From Acanthaster planci (Eukaryota; Echinodermata; Asteroidea; Valvatida; Acanthasteridae): 64,000 bases of DNA. Made by a program: the position numbers and the translations under genes. Under the pieces are notes generated by a model that ran no database searches, was not told where the DNA came from, and worked only from the letters and a program-made list of their open reading frames with translations. Positions within the stretch are counted from its first letter, which is position 1. The number at the start of each line of letters is the position of its first letter. Where the stretch lies: contig NW_019091430.1 of assembly GCF_001949145.1 (NCBI RefSeq), forward strand, positions 461,181 through 525,180. Reading direction: 5' to 3'. Positions 10,201 through 25,200 of the stretch are shown piece after piece.

Positions 10201-13200
10201 GGGGAATGTATTTCTTGTGTGGTGTCAGGCAGCGATTTTGTTTTCCCAATTTTTTTCTGCCACAGATTATTGCAAACATGATGCGATGCAGCACAACTGT
10301 AGTCCCCAACGATATCTTTTAGAATAGTGGCAATTTCATGTCTAGTAGGGAGTGAAAAATATATCTCGCATGTCACTTATCCCTTCCCACAAACCAGACA
10401 CTATCGATAGGGTACTTGCTCGCGTGAAGCCGCCATGTTGTTTGAACTTCGAAATACATGTACATAATTATAATACCAAGGCTATAAATATTGGAAACGA
10501 TCGGTCATTTGCATACAACTGCCGCACCCCCATTCCTGCGAGATTCCCAAGATGTTAGTAAAAAACTAGTTGTGCGAGGGCGCTCTTCAACAGAAATAAA
10601 ACAACTATTGATCACTGACGTCTTGGGCCAAGACTTGCGATTGGACTTGCCATGGAGTGCAGCAGGCATGCCACACATGTAGTTCCAATACATGTGCTTT
10701 ATGACTTGAACCAAGGTCTCATAGCAGTCCTTTACCTTCTACATTTGAAGCGATTTGGCGGTGTTTTTTGATCAGTTTTACAAAATCTTTGAGATAACCG
10801 AATGTAGTGTTGCGGACATTTAGAGTTACAGAGGTACTTTTGCAGATAAAAGCCTATTCTTTTGGTGAGAATAAGTTGGCCTATGAGATAAAATGGTATG
10901 TTGACTTACCAGTAACTGACTCCGAGTTGCCAAGATTATAATTTACATCTCCGTCCACATAACTTTTGCTGACCACTTGTAAAGAAGGGCGAGCTGCTGC
11001 ACAGCCTACAGGACAGTCATCCAACCCGCAAAAATTTTCGAAATTGTTTGCACATTGCTTACACGTATATTTATTAGGATTGCACATGTAGTGGAATTAT
11101 CAATGTACTGCACTGGCTCTCCAGCATGCAGGATGATGGCATTAGTTTTTGGATCAGCAGTGCAGCAGTACAGCTTATACGCCAGTGCGGCTTATACTTG
11201 GACTTTAAATATGCCAAGTTTTGCATCCTGCAACTTCCGGTATATACCGCGCAGCTTCTATTTCGAAAGTTACAGTAATATTACACATGTACAAGTACAA
11301 ATTACATTTAGGATTCACACTCATTCTCATTGTAAATTTTGCTCAGTTCATCCATAGCTTGGCACGTATGCTGATTGCACAAGAGTGTATTTAGGGTTTT
11401 TTTGTCAATTTCTGGGGCTGAGTGGATTGCAAAACGTTTCATAGACTTTAATCAGAAGTCCTCTTTTCATACATGTACATGTAGGTCATCCTAAAAATAG
11501 TCGGAAATTGAAAATGACTTCCAGTTTCTATAGACTTGCTTTTTACATGTATATCACACTGTGGTCAAAGCTAAGCAAGTTAAAAGCAATTAGACTTACA
11601 TGTAGCTTTTGAAACAATAATTAGTCAGATTTTTCCCTGTTTAAAATTCCATACATTAGTGAATAATGTACAGTAGACAAAGGATTGTTGGCATTTTTTT
11701 TATTAGGCACATATCCATGATCAAGACTCAGTATGGCGATCAAGTCATTGTCAATCTTCTTGGGAGCAAAGAAGGGGAGGACCTACTTAGCAAGGCATTC
11801 CAGGTAAGGCTTCTGCCATAATAGGAATTGTTGTCTATGATGACCACTGTTCATCACGGTGCGTTAAGCCAAAATAAAAGTGTTTATTGTTGTCCAACAA
11901 GGAGGCAGATTTTTTCTCTGGGCTGACAGCACTTGGTGTAATCTTTTTATGTCGGTTTTTTCCCCATGTAATATTTTAAAGAGGTAAGGAAAACAAAACC
12001 TTTCCCCAATTATAACAAACCCCACTTGTGGTCTTAAAAAAAAGGTCTAAACATCGGCTTCTGAATCCCTTTTTTGGCCAATATTAGAAACATTATCTAT
12101 AAATGATACAACGGTATGCTAGTGACCCCAAAACGTCATATGGGAGATATGGTCGTAAACAGTGTGTGTCATAGTAGAGGCATGCTCAAAATGCAATGTT
12201 CTTGCACGGTTCTTGTCCACTAAGTTGATTGTTCCATATGTCAAGTTTAAGTGCATGATTTGTTGTGTTTTTGTCATAGAATAAAACATACATGTACCCT
12301 GGTCTTGTGCAGTTTTGTAGCGGTAGTTTCAGACAGAAATCTTGTACTCTGAGACTTTGTCTCAATGTTTCCGTACAATACCGCATTGAATTGATCGTTC
12401 ACAGACAGCACATTAAGGGTAGATTTTGCATCTTGAACACACATCTGCCGATGATAATGTGCTGTGCTGCTGGACAAGGGCCATGTTTGGGACCACCATA
12501 GCAGCCCTGCAACACTGCCAGGTTCCGTGCATCGACGAGTTAATGGATACTTTCATAGGAATTGAATCCACTCACTTTCATTAGAAAAATCCTACATCTC
12601 TTTTTCTTCGGCACTTTGAAAATTGGATGAAATTTCAGGCTATTCATGGTGAAAGAGAGCAATAGTTCGAAAGGCTTGCGGTAGCACCATGCGAAGGAAT
12701 CTATCTCTTATGAGTACCAGTATGTGTGGTTCTGAAACAAACTGGGAGTATACTTAATGTTTTGGAATTCAGAACCACACATACTGGTACTCATAAGAGA
12801 TATATTCCTTCACATGGTGCTATCGTACTGCATGCCTTTCCACCCACTTTGAAAATTGTAGACTTGGCAATAAACAAGCCTGCACGTGAGTTGCTGTCTT
12901 TTCTAGAAGTTTCAAGTGTGTGCACACATTACAAGGTAGCCCGCGATTCAGCCCATAATTCCAGCCTGGGTACTGCAATGAAGGGGGCCCGCATTATTCT
13001 ATGAATAGTCTGGTGCCACTGTACGTGTGAACGAGAGTGCACTCTCACATGTATGCCACGAAAAATGTGTTCGTCTTCGCCTCCAATGTCTCGTACTCCT
13101 TCATTTCAGAATAAATCTCGCAATTATTTTGACCAGCTACATGTACATTTAAGAGTAAGATTTTAGGCTTATACATCTTAAATATTAATGTATGGTAGTG

Positions 13201-16200
13201 GTATTTTGCATTTTTAAAACTTGTTTTAATGCATTTGGGCCACAACAATGCCAGTTTACATGTATCTTCATGTATGCCTGTTGTGCTTTTATGCCAAATG
13301 ACATCATCAACCCAACATGAACACAGAATGTGACGTTGTTTCCGAAATTTTCGTTGAAAAACATTGCCTCTTATTTCTCTCGTGTTGATTTTCAGAAGAT
13401 ACATCCATTGTACATGTACGTGTATACTAGTTTTTGGGTGGCCAATCTACCTCTAAAAGCCTAAATGTTGAAATATTTGAAGCCTTTTCCTTAGCACTTT
13501 AATATTATGACGTCTGGTAAAACGTTGTGTAAAATGAAAGTAACTGATGTTACATCGTTTGTGAAATCAAAACCAATCCAGGGGTTTTAAGCACTGATTT
13601 AATGTGTCAGGTATGGGATACATGAAGAGGATGCACATACAGGAGGGCATACTCATGTACATGTACTTCTATAGCACTGATGCCATGCCTTAAAGTGAGC
13701 CCGCTTTGTAAAACTCAAATTACACCCCAATCCCAAGCCCTACTCATTACATGGCTTTTCTGTGCTTGTCTCAGCTAGTCCTGTGACTTACAGGATACAG
13801 GTGCACTACATTACATGCATACATGTATCATGTTCCATGAGCGCTCATGTGTACCTTTAGCTTAGTATTGCAGAATGTTGTGCATGTTAGTAGAATGTTT
13901 AGTAGACATTGTACTTCTATAGTAGACAAATTGACACATCTGCAATTGGTCAGGTGGAAACCAAAGACAGAGACAAATACAGACAGTTGAAAAATGTGAA
14001 AATCATATGTACATGTATTCATAACTACAGTGTACCTGTGCCAGAAGAAAATGTTCGTGTGTATTGGTGTAGATCATGATTGACTGGTATTACTTCTGAG
14101 ATTTGACAGTAGAGCGGTGTTTTAATTTGAAGTAAAGAAAGTATTGCAGTATGCAGTTGATAGACTCCAACTACAAATGGGTGATAAATGTGTTTTTGCA
14201 CACATTTACATGTACATGTATTTGTGGAGAAATAGAATGTAATTTAAGATCATACTTGTACATGTATGTCAGGCTTGATTGATAAAGTTTGCATGTTAGT
14301 TTGCATGTGTCATTTTTTGCCAGGTTTTTAGCTATTCATTGAAGCAGTATCAAATGACATTGAAGTACCAAACTGCACAAGTTTGTTTAAACTTACAGAA
14401 AGGGTTGTCACACATTTTCACACCTGTGGTGTTTCCTTTTTTCACAGAACCACCACAAGAACTCTCCGCATGCTCAGGATATTCCCCACATTCTCTTTGA
14501 TTATCACCAAATGTCCCGCCAACGAGACTATCTTCGAATCCTTCAGTCCAAAGTTCAGAAGTACTTGAATGTATTTGACTTCTTCCACTTGGAGAAAGGG
14601 GATAGTATTAGAAAGTGAGTCCAAAAGTTTGAACTTGAACAAATTGATTGTTCAAAGTACACTTTTCAAGTGTTACCTACATTTTGTAGGAGCACCACCT
14701 CCATTTGAAAAACAGAAAGACAGCAGCTTCTCAAAGTTATAATCAAAGTACTTGTCTCTTACATGTACATGTATCTTTAGGGTTCCAACAGGAGTCACAG
14801 TGTTCTGATGAAATGCTTGTACCATACATGTATTTCACTTTAATAAGGGTCAGAATTAACGTTTAATTTGCTAAATGATTAGCAACATTTCAATTTGCTG
14901 TTTAACCAGCCAATACACGCAACAAAGACCACCGCATGTCAGCTCCTAACAAGTGAGTTTTTAATGCAGGTATGTACATGTAGCTCAACAACAATGCATA
15001 TTTGTGGTTGTCCAAGTGTGCGCCAGTGCCCTACTATTCACGACATAGGACTTTAAAAAAACTTAACAGAGATGGAAGGGAGATGGATGCAATTTGTCAC
15101 TGTGTTATTATGAGGAATATATTTATTTGGCCTGTTAAGAAGTGTCACAGTACTTCTCAAAACAGTTTGTAGTCGGTTTGCCATCTGCCTGAAAAATGAA
15201 CTAAGATGGCATTTTTGTTCCAAGCTGGCAACCATGCTAGAAAGTATCACTGTAGTCTAAAGTTTCAGAAACGCCTGGTTGCTGAAATGGCACTTGACCT
15301 TGAAGGTCAAAAATTAACGTCAAATAAGGTCAGATATATGGGGGTCCCCAACATGGTCTATATTTTGGAATAAGGTGAATTTTCTTTCAAAAATTTGCAA
15401 AATAACCAAATTACAGAGGTTTGATTGGAAGAAATTATAACAAAATATAAAGGATTTCATTGGTCATTATGTTAGTGATGACTCCGGGTAAAACATGCTT
15501 CATACACATGAAAAATGATTTGAAACCAGTTTGTAAACTTAGGGCCTGTGTATTTACAATTCCAGATTATGTACATGTACACTATTTACAATGAAGTTGA
15601 AGTAAGAAGAAAAATCGGCACAATGGGCCCTTAACCACTTCCTGCCTGGGATTCCGGATCCGGACACGTATGCTTAAATATGCGTGGCCGGGGCCTCCGA
15701 AATTGGACAACGTGAATTGGCCTTGTAACAAAAGAACGTACCCGGAACAAAAGACCAGGCGGCTTGGCATTACTGACATTTTTCACTCTCAGTAGTGGAG
15801 ATAATCCAGCCTTGTTTTGAAACAGTACATGTATCCTGCAGTTTGGGGCATTTTGAGGGAGCGGATTACCACCGGGGACAAAAGTGCTCCACCACCACAG
15901 CGATGAGCCCCACAGCACTGCTGGATGCTAATCTGACCCATATTGAAAAGAGGTCAGCAGCGCACTGTGGCAGGCTTGTGAACATAAGAAAATTAGATAG
16001 CAGTAACACCGCACAATCTGGGCTCTTTTTACAAGGCTGCAGGCCTGGCTGAAATACTCAGGCATCAATAGATTTTTGACTGTCGGGCTAGAGTGGCTAC
16101 CAGACAGTCCTTTACGTGGGTGTGAGTGTCCAGTAAATGAAGATAGGAATTTTTAAAGAATTTTGAAAACAGAAAAAAATGATAATTATCCCTGCCCAGC

Positions 16201-19200
16201 ATCATCAACATTGATAACTGCCACCGGCAGCAAGTGGATAAATTTGAAATAATTGCCCTATGACTTACTACATGTACATGTCCTTTACTCTTCTACTAGA
16301 GGACTTCTTTATTATGGAAAATTGATAACTTCATTATGTTGATCAAACCAATAGGTCCCTGATAAATGTGATTACTCCCTCAATAAGTGAAGATGTGAAT
16401 TCCCACTCCGTAATGGTGCGTTCGGCCAGTTCAGTGGCATTCTAACCCGGTTACAGAGTCCGGCATAGTCTCCTCTCAAGGACAGCTTGACTTCAGGTGT
16501 CAAGCTACCTGGAACTATTGTACGTACACGCAAAATGAATGTAAAGGGAATTCTGAAATCCCAAAGGTTACGGCCATCCATACAAATAAATTTAATATTG
16601 TTATGTGCAAGTTTCATGTTTATTAATTAATGCTGGGAATCACTCAAAAGTTTCCATTGCACAATTGCGTAAGTCACAATGTTTCTTATTCAGTTAAACT
16701 GTATTGCGTTTGAAACAACATATTTCAATTGTGCTCGCAATTGTCATACATCTAGAAATCTCATACTAATATGCAAATCATGCTCTTGTATTCTCAGTCT
16801 GTATCCAATGATTAAAACAGTATTTTTAATTCGAGCAAACTACATTTCGACAACAATCTCTTAGAAGTCAAAATATTCAACTTAAGGTTATTTTAGGTAA
16901 CATTATCAACAATGTATTGGCTGAGTGTTGCAAAAATGCTGGGACTGGATTCTGAAGGATCGTACGAGCTCTGTTATAGCTAGATTTGACGATTCGATCG
17001 TACAGGACTGATTTTCTCCGGCCAATTGTCATCTGCTGCTTCAGAGACCTCAAAAAAGTTCATACTGGTCGCTTGCAAATTTCTCAGCTCACACACCCGA
17101 TGTTACCGCCTTGAAGATCAAAATCGTGCTCACATACAGACACTCTTTCCAAGATCAAAATCTACTGTACCCAAACTCATGAATATAAACGAAGTGAATC
17201 AGGAAGAAAAACGCCGGATGTAAATACAAACAAAAAGCAAATTTTGTTTAACAATAACCACAGCCAGGTGGAAGTTATTTAAGCCTGTGGCAACTACGGA
17301 TGCCCCGCTCGATTGCTTCCTCAGCAACCTACATGTATATGCATGGCAATCAGAGATTTTTACGCGGGCTGAAAAATCGTTCGGCGGGAAAAATTTTCTA
17401 AAACTTTATTGGTCAAGCCGAATTGGCATTTAACAGGACTGTTCAATTTACCATAGGCGTTCCACTGCAAGAGAATGCACAATAAATCAGATGTAAAATG
17501 CAGTGAACAAGTATGACTCTGACAAGCAGACCATTTTCTTTCTTCAAAAAAGATGAAATGTTTTGTGGAAGAGGTTGTATATGAATTTGGAGGCCTGAAA
17601 ACGTCTACGTTGTATGGTTTTTGCCAATACATGTAGCTGTAAATTATTGTCAAGAAAAGGAAGTGAAGGAACATTTTTTAATTTATCCAGGGCTGTACAA
17701 CAAAGTGGTAATTGCTCATTGCTAAAAAAAAAGCCTGGCTAGCATCCAGGCAGCATTCCCCAAGGCCCCTGATTTCCATGGTAATACTGTTTCTTGGCAA
17801 CAGTGGCATAAATCTGGGACTGCACAAGTGTACCAAGCCTACCAATGGCTGCTTTGCTTGCAAAGAATCAACTCATTAATTGGCCAAGGATTTATGATCA
17901 ATATATCTGCCCAGCAAGTCTTTCTAGAAATAGTGACATCTTCAAAGATATGTGACCCAAATACTTCAAAATATACTTTGTGTCCAACAGAACAAAAGAG
18001 TTGTAAATCATTCCTGGGAGATTTCTTGTTCTGCAGAGCTAAGGTGGATTTATTCTAGAATTTTTTGTCATTGGGATTTGCTGTACTAATTGAAAATAGT
18101 CATATTTTCCCACATATTTTTTGGTGTATTGGGCGCTAGAGAACAGCTGAATGTTTTTGTTTGATGTTTAGACAAATTAAACCTAGACTGGCTAGCTTTA
18201 GGAATTTTTTTACCGTTGGTTCATTTTATGCAGCAACTTTCTTTACAGGTAAGGACTGTGCTGCAAATTTGGCATTTTACCTCATCGCTGTCTATTTTCT
18301 GAAATGTACTCCAAACAAAGCTCTTAGACAAGCGCAGCATTTAGGACAAATTTCACGAGGATGGACTCTGAGTAAACACTGTGAGGTGACTGCCAAAGTT
18401 TGTGGGAAAATGGCAATACAGTATCGGTAGCATGATCCATGATGGCGACTCTGAAATTTGATATATCACTTAAAGATAACTGGAGTGGCTTGAACATTAT
18501 CCTGGAAACATCTTTACCTAGACAGTGGAAACATCAAAGATAATCAGTGAGGAAAAGTTTCTCAGTTTCTCAAGATACTGTCGGTACCCAATCCTTGATC
18601 TTACATCTGAAGAACTTTTTTTTTCTACTCGCTCAAAAACTACATGTAAATAGGGCTGTTTACACTTTTGCCTTTCCTTAAAAATGAATAAAGTGGGAAT
18701 TAATGGAAGTTGATATAATGCATGTACCAGCAGAATACACCAGAAAAAAAACACGAAGTAACTTCTAACCTTTTTATCCACATTACAAAATATGGAGGGC
18801 CTGACATTTCGATCCTAGCAGAATCTGTCTTGAAGGCTCTTTTTTGATTTGTATTTTAGGTCATTGAAGTCGACAAGCAGTTTGCAGCAGTTTTGTCTTA
18901 CGTATCTTTTTTATTTGGGTCAGATTGGGCTGCACAAAAGCAACATTTACAGCACTGCAACGGGGATGTATCTCACTTGGTGCCTTAAAGGGTTGTGATT
19001 GGACAGTTACCATGTGAGCGGCAAACCTTTGCTGAAGTTTTGCAGGCGGCGATACCAAGCTATAACTGTGGCATGCACAAAGCGTCCTCCTTCTAGTGTG
19101 GTCACCACATTGTTACCACAAAGAATCAGCGATTCTTTCACAGAGTTTTGAGTTTGCAGACTTTGAGTTATCAAGAGTTCCTTTGATTTGACTGGGTGCT

Positions 19201-22200
19201 GGAGTCTTCGACACTTTCACACCTTCACAGCATCGTTTGAAAATAAAAATTAACCCAGATTGCATCAGTTAAACTTTGTGAAACCTCCAACAATTGGTTC
19301 CATTTAGGAAAATCCCTAGTGGATGTATTTTTTTGTTTAAATGTTTAAAGGCCCTACCCATAGACAGTAATCCTGTTTGGGCTGCATAATTGCAAGATGG
19401 AATATGAGACACTGTTCCTTTTTCCTGCTGTGAATTCAAACTTTGCATTCTTTAAAATCAGTGATAAGGAGTATGTCCATTTTCTTTTCTGTTTCTTCCT
19501 TAGTGTGCAGACTGGTACCATAAGAACAAACTGTCTAGACTGTTTGGATAGGACCAATGCTGTCCAAGCTTTTTTTGGACTACTGGTGAGATTTCTTCCC
19601 CAAATTTGTAGATATTCGTAGTGATACTTAATTAACCCTGAGAGTCAGGCACATGAATATGACTATACTGTACATGTACATTTTTTTGTAATATTGTAAT
19701 ACATTTTTATCTTTCTGAAATTTCAGTACTTTTCGTGCAGATGTCTTGCAGTCTTGAAGACACCAATTATATGAAATCAGATACACATTTTCCCCTGAAA
19801 TGGTCATTTTTAAGACATGTTGGTAAGACCTGTAATTTCCCCATAAACCTGCTTTGTAAAAGTTGACCTTAACAACAAAGCCCTTTGGGAGATTGAAGTA
19901 AAATGTCACATTAATGTCTGTATACTCATGCTGAGTTTCAAACAGGATGGTCATAAGAAAACTCGGGGGGGGGGAGAAAAATGTACCTCCTAGCTGGCTT
20001 TCATGTGGCTGTGAGGGGTCCCAAAACCCTGGTCCTGCAGAGCAGGGAAGCATCTGCAGTAAGTGTCTTTCGGTCTGGTTTTCCGGCAGATGATTCCAAG
20101 ACAGTTGGAAGCCTTTGGCCTGGTCAATAAACCTCAGATGCTGTCACGTTTTGAGGAGGTTTATAGGAACATCTGGGGTCTGAATGGAGATCATGTGAGT
20201 CGCATCTATGCAGGCACAGGAGCTTTGGAAGGTAGAACAAGGGTAAGGCCAGAATCCCATCACAGAAAATTCTTCTCGTCATTCTGAGCAAAAATGTCAT
20301 GCTGCTGGTTACTTTGATAGCCACATTCTGTCATTCTGAACTTACATATATGGTCACTGTGTTATACATTGCAAGAAAAGAAATTCTGAACTTATCCTGT
20401 AAATACAGGAATCTGAGTTGACATTTGCATCTGCATATATGGAAACTAATTGCCAACATATGAAAAACTTTAACAGCGCCTACCGTAAAGACGTCTATTC
20501 GTCAGTATGGTTCACCATGCTACACACCGGGACAGCCCCCACGCCTCCCAGACCAGCTACAACGACCACCACACGGCATGAACTACAGCCATCAGACAAA
20601 CTCTAGAGCGGTTAACTCAGATGTGACTTCAACGTTACAATGCCTCGGGCCGATGCCCCATTGTCCCCGGGGGCGGCCCATTCAGAGGCACCGCTGAACT
20701 ATGTGGCCTCTTTACCAACCGCATTTTAGGCTACAGAACCCATTGGCTTGCTACATCACCATGGTTCTTGAATGTCATTCATCGTCGCGGTTTCTGGCTA
20801 CTGGCTAGAGCTATCCTACCAGGGTGCTTCCATCACAGCTCCCTGGTGGCTCAGCCCACTTCCACCTGTCATGACCTGCATTCCAGACATGCTGCTGATG
20901 TCCCAGGTTTTTAGATTCTTCCTTCGGGTTCTATGGCCAGATCACACGCACATAAAATGCGTACACACAAATTGTCGTTTGTGGGGTTCATACTCAACAA
21001 TCTCGCTCTACACCTAAGCAAGATTTGATGACGGCGGTCCACTCCCGCGGAGCTGCTGTCCACTATAGTAAGCTGCTTCGAGTCAACTTCCACTCCCTTG
21101 GCGACTGTTCCTGACCTGAATCCCCCGCGTGAGGATCTCCATCTGGTCCTCACCCGGATTTGTAGCCGACTCTGCTTCCGAATTCCAGTTGCATTTCTGG
21201 CTTCACTTCCGGCTCCATCTCACTTCCGGCTCCATCTCTCCATTCAATACATGAACGCCCATGCATTTTATTTTATGAATTGAATTTGCACTTCATAAAT
21301 TCATTCAATAATAATTCTTCAAATTACCCGGGTTCTACTTTCGATTCAAATCTAGCTCCCACTGTGAGCATACATGTGCTACACCTGGGGCGTCTCCTGT
21401 TCCGTATTAGGTACAACTGCACTGTGAAAAGGTTGATCAACTTGTGGTCGCTATTTTACCTAGTGTTGGTGTAAATATCAACTTCCCAACCTTGTCCAAA
21501 TTTTTCCCAATCGTTAGTCAACCTTTGAGCAACAGTGATGGAAATTAACTAACAATGTGGTAAACAACAAACAAAGGTTGGGCAAACAATGAATGCCCAA
21601 CACTGTTTGACCAACTTTTTTTTACAGTGTGGAGACGTTTCTTATTCAGGCCTATTCCTCTGCTTTGATCTGCCCACCCTTTGGGGCATACATGTACAGG
21701 CGTGCAGGTGTTACATGTACTGTATATTATACTGGGCCGCCTTACATCGTTTGCTTGTATGGCCCCAATACATGTATAGTGAATGCAAGTGTGCGTCACG
21801 TATGCTTAACCCTGACTGCAGCTCGAACAATAGCTCATAGGCCTACTGCTACACTACGCATCAGACTGCCGGCTGGCCCCCAAGACTCCTGTGCCGGGGG
21901 CCAGCTAGACAGGAAATAGAGAAATCTGCTATACGGGCATCTCTCTACCATTCTCTGGAGCTATCCTGGTGAATAAAATGCGATATGATCTGCCTACTGT
22001 GTGTGTTTTATTCTCCCCACTGGATTTTGTTTTGTTTATTAATGCCTGCGATAGACATCACTGCCCTACCTGCAGACCCAGTGCCCCATCGAGCCCTCCG
22101 ATGTCTGAAACTTTCTCATTGGGGGCACTCAGGCATGGTAACAGTCAACCACGATCTCCGGAGAGGCTCCCCTCTGCCGTTATCTCTGATTGGTGATCAC

Positions 22201-25200
22201 GCCATTCAATTCAGTATCCACGCCTCGGGCGTCTGAGTTCATCAAACTTCACATTGTCATGAATTGTACATGCTCCTTTCATCTAATAATTCTGAGCTCT
22301 CCGTATATTTTCTGTTCGGCCTGACCACGCCGACATACTATCCAGACATGAGTTCCTTTACAGTGGGAGTGTCCAAAGTGTTTATACTGTGAATGTTACA
22401 AGGTCTGGCAAAAATGTGCCAAGTGTCAGGGCTCAACACTGACTTGCTATGGTTGCTTTTCTGCCTGCTCCCCATGTAATTGAAATGAAGAGGTGTACTA
22501 AGTGTGTCTGCTCATGCCCTTTACTCTAGCGAATGAATAGGAATATTATAATCCTTGGATGCTGAATAAAATAGGATATCTGCATTCTTTAATCATGGAG
22601 TGATCTACCTTCTTTTGACGCTCCTCACCTGCAGTTTTCCATTTTTGCAATGCATGCAGAATGACCTTAAATGCCCATGCATGTAATGATATGGCTGTAG
22701 TCGTCTTAACATCAAGGATACAAATGGCCACTTTGAACATACAGTACATACATGTAGTATGATGTAGCAAGGCTCATTATTTATTTCTTATCAAATACTT
22801 TTGCCTCTTTTTGCGTGTTGACTGGCCTTTTGTCTCAAGTCCGAATGTGACCGTGACGACGGACGCGTCACTATTCAGATGCTGATGAGGAGCCTCTCTT
22901 CCTCCACTCCATGCCTCTGGGGTCTAGCACGTTGCCTCTCGAGGCAAACATATCAACGTGTTAGAACTCCAAGCATATTCAACGCTCTTTGTCACTTCCA
23001 ATAGTACTTAGTAGGTTGGTTCGCTCGAGTCCAGAGCAACACATCAATGACAGTGGCGTACATCAGTTGTCTGACAAGAGATGGTGTCCTGTCCAGACTC
23101 TCAAGTGGTATCTTGCCAGGGCGAAGCATCACTGAGAATCTAATTCCCAGCTCTTCGTCACCATGATGAAACCCTTTCACCCAGCGTCAAAGGACACTGT
23201 TGGCCAATAGACGGTCTTGGCCATTATCTTCGTTAACTGAGACTGGCCAGCACAACATAAGATGACCCGATCTCATGTCAAAGCCTACAATGTTCAGGCT
23301 ACCTCTGTGTCCTGGTCGTACTTCAGAGGAGTCCGTCTACCTGAGAAAATCTCCCTCCACCTTCACCGAGTGCTACCTGAAAGATATTCGGCAGAGCGAA
23401 ACAGCCCATGGCAGTGTGACCCTGCACTTGGCAGTCCGGACAATGTCCAGTGCTGTTCCAGTCCTGGCGGTAGATACTTCATTTTAGGAGTTTCTCCTGG
23501 TGAGTGCTCGTTCTTGTGACACCCACCTTATGTTCCTGTTAGTAACTAAACACCTGTCGCCGACGCAACTCCAGGGTTCGTTGCCACTCTGCATATGTAG
23601 GCTGGGCAGGATGAACGTAGGAGACTCCTTCCCCACGTGGAGTGGGTCGGGTGTCTTAGTGATACTTAACCGGTACCCCTGCCCAGCCACTCCGTCCATC
23701 CTTCCCCACTTTGGCTCCGATGGTTTTCACCGCTCTGAAAAGGACGAATATGGCAGTGGGACTGCAGTGCATTTTGGAGGGTCAAGGGACTATATGCATC
23801 ATCAAGTCTTTGGAGCGAATTGTAATAGGCACTTGGGAAATTTACATATGTAGGCAGGACAGAGGTAAGTATCGCTTGGAGACCCAACCCACTCCAAGGG
23901 GGGAGGATTTACCAAGCTGAATCAAAAATAAGATTTGATCTCCACATTACACTTTCAATTTTGGCTCAACAGACCTGACACCATCAGAAAAAAACACATT
24001 CCATAGTAATGTGCCCGTTTTACACTGAAGCCTGTGGCATTATGTGCCACCAACCCCATTATTGCACGGAAGTTACTGCAGTGCTAATGGGAATGCAGCT
24101 TTTGTCAATGAATTTCCAAACAGACACAGGGAGATTAGATTGTTTTATTACTTTATACATTATACTTTATAGATTGGTCCATTATAGCCAGTATAATACG
24201 GTACATGTATCCTATGAGCCTGTATGAAGGCATGGATTAATGTACATACAGTACATTTACAGTTGTATGTAAATGTAGTGAGTCTGTGATACAGTGTGCA
24301 TACATAGTCTGAGGGCCAAGTGCTACAACTTGCCACGATTTTAAATTGTGTTCCAAAAGCTGCAGGATAATAATATGTAAGTTTCATCATTCTTTATTTT
24401 TCAAAAAGTGACATCAAATAGACCAGTCAGTGAAGTTCTACCCACAGAGCACATGGGTAAAAAAACTGAGTATGTGTGTAAGCCTTACTTAAATTGTTGA
24501 CATTTTAAAAACTAAGTTCATGCTTTTAAAGTACCGGTAGTTTTCTTGCAGATGTAATATTCACAGGATGTCTAATGTTTCTCTTTTTGGTACAGGCTGG
24601 CAAATTGAGAGATGGTGCTCGCTCAGTTACTCGGACCATCCAGAATAATTTTTTCGATGGCAGCAAACAGGAAGCCATTGACATTCTGTTGCTAGGCAAC
24701 TCACTGGTAGGCGAATTGGCAGATAAAGCTGGCTCCCTTCTACCCAAGAGTCATCTTCATGGTAAGCTTCCACTTATATGTGTGACTCTCCTGACTTTCT
24801 GCAGATATTGGAATTACTGTCCTTACATGTACACGTATTTGTCTGTAACTCTTTAGACTGTGTGAACACTCTGAGTCTGTAAACTGGCACATGAAAAAGT
24901 TGGAGATCTACCGGTAGAGGCTCTTACCTTGTCAAATTTCTTACTTTGTAGAAAGTATTGTGCAAAGTTTTTTCTTTATACTGTTTATGCAGATGGATGT
25001 TTTTCAAAATGCATTTGTCTTTTCACACAATTTTTGCATCAGTTTCCACTTGTGAATTCCCAGCAATTTACACATGTATTTGAACATGTGAAACAGAAAT
25101 GCACAGTACAGTTGAAATTGCTGCAAAAACTATGTGGCGGTATGGAAAAATAAAGGGTGCACAAGTGTGTACACTCATCAGTGGGCATTGAAATGACTGC

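Noticed and set aside
10032-11087. Host gene on the minus strand
   Set aside because: Three short frames with protein-like composition but no recognisable domain, no clear splice pairs and interrupting stops. Recorded only as weak traces.
18161-18430. 89-codon plus-strand frame as an extra synaptojanin exon
   Set aside because: The flanking exons at 14448 and 19504 already join in phase through Asn304 and leave no gap relative to known synaptojanins.
19397-19503. 5' extension of the exon at 19504
   Set aside because: The open frame upstream is intronic. The acceptor CTTCCTTAG and the phase with the previous exon fix the start at 19504.
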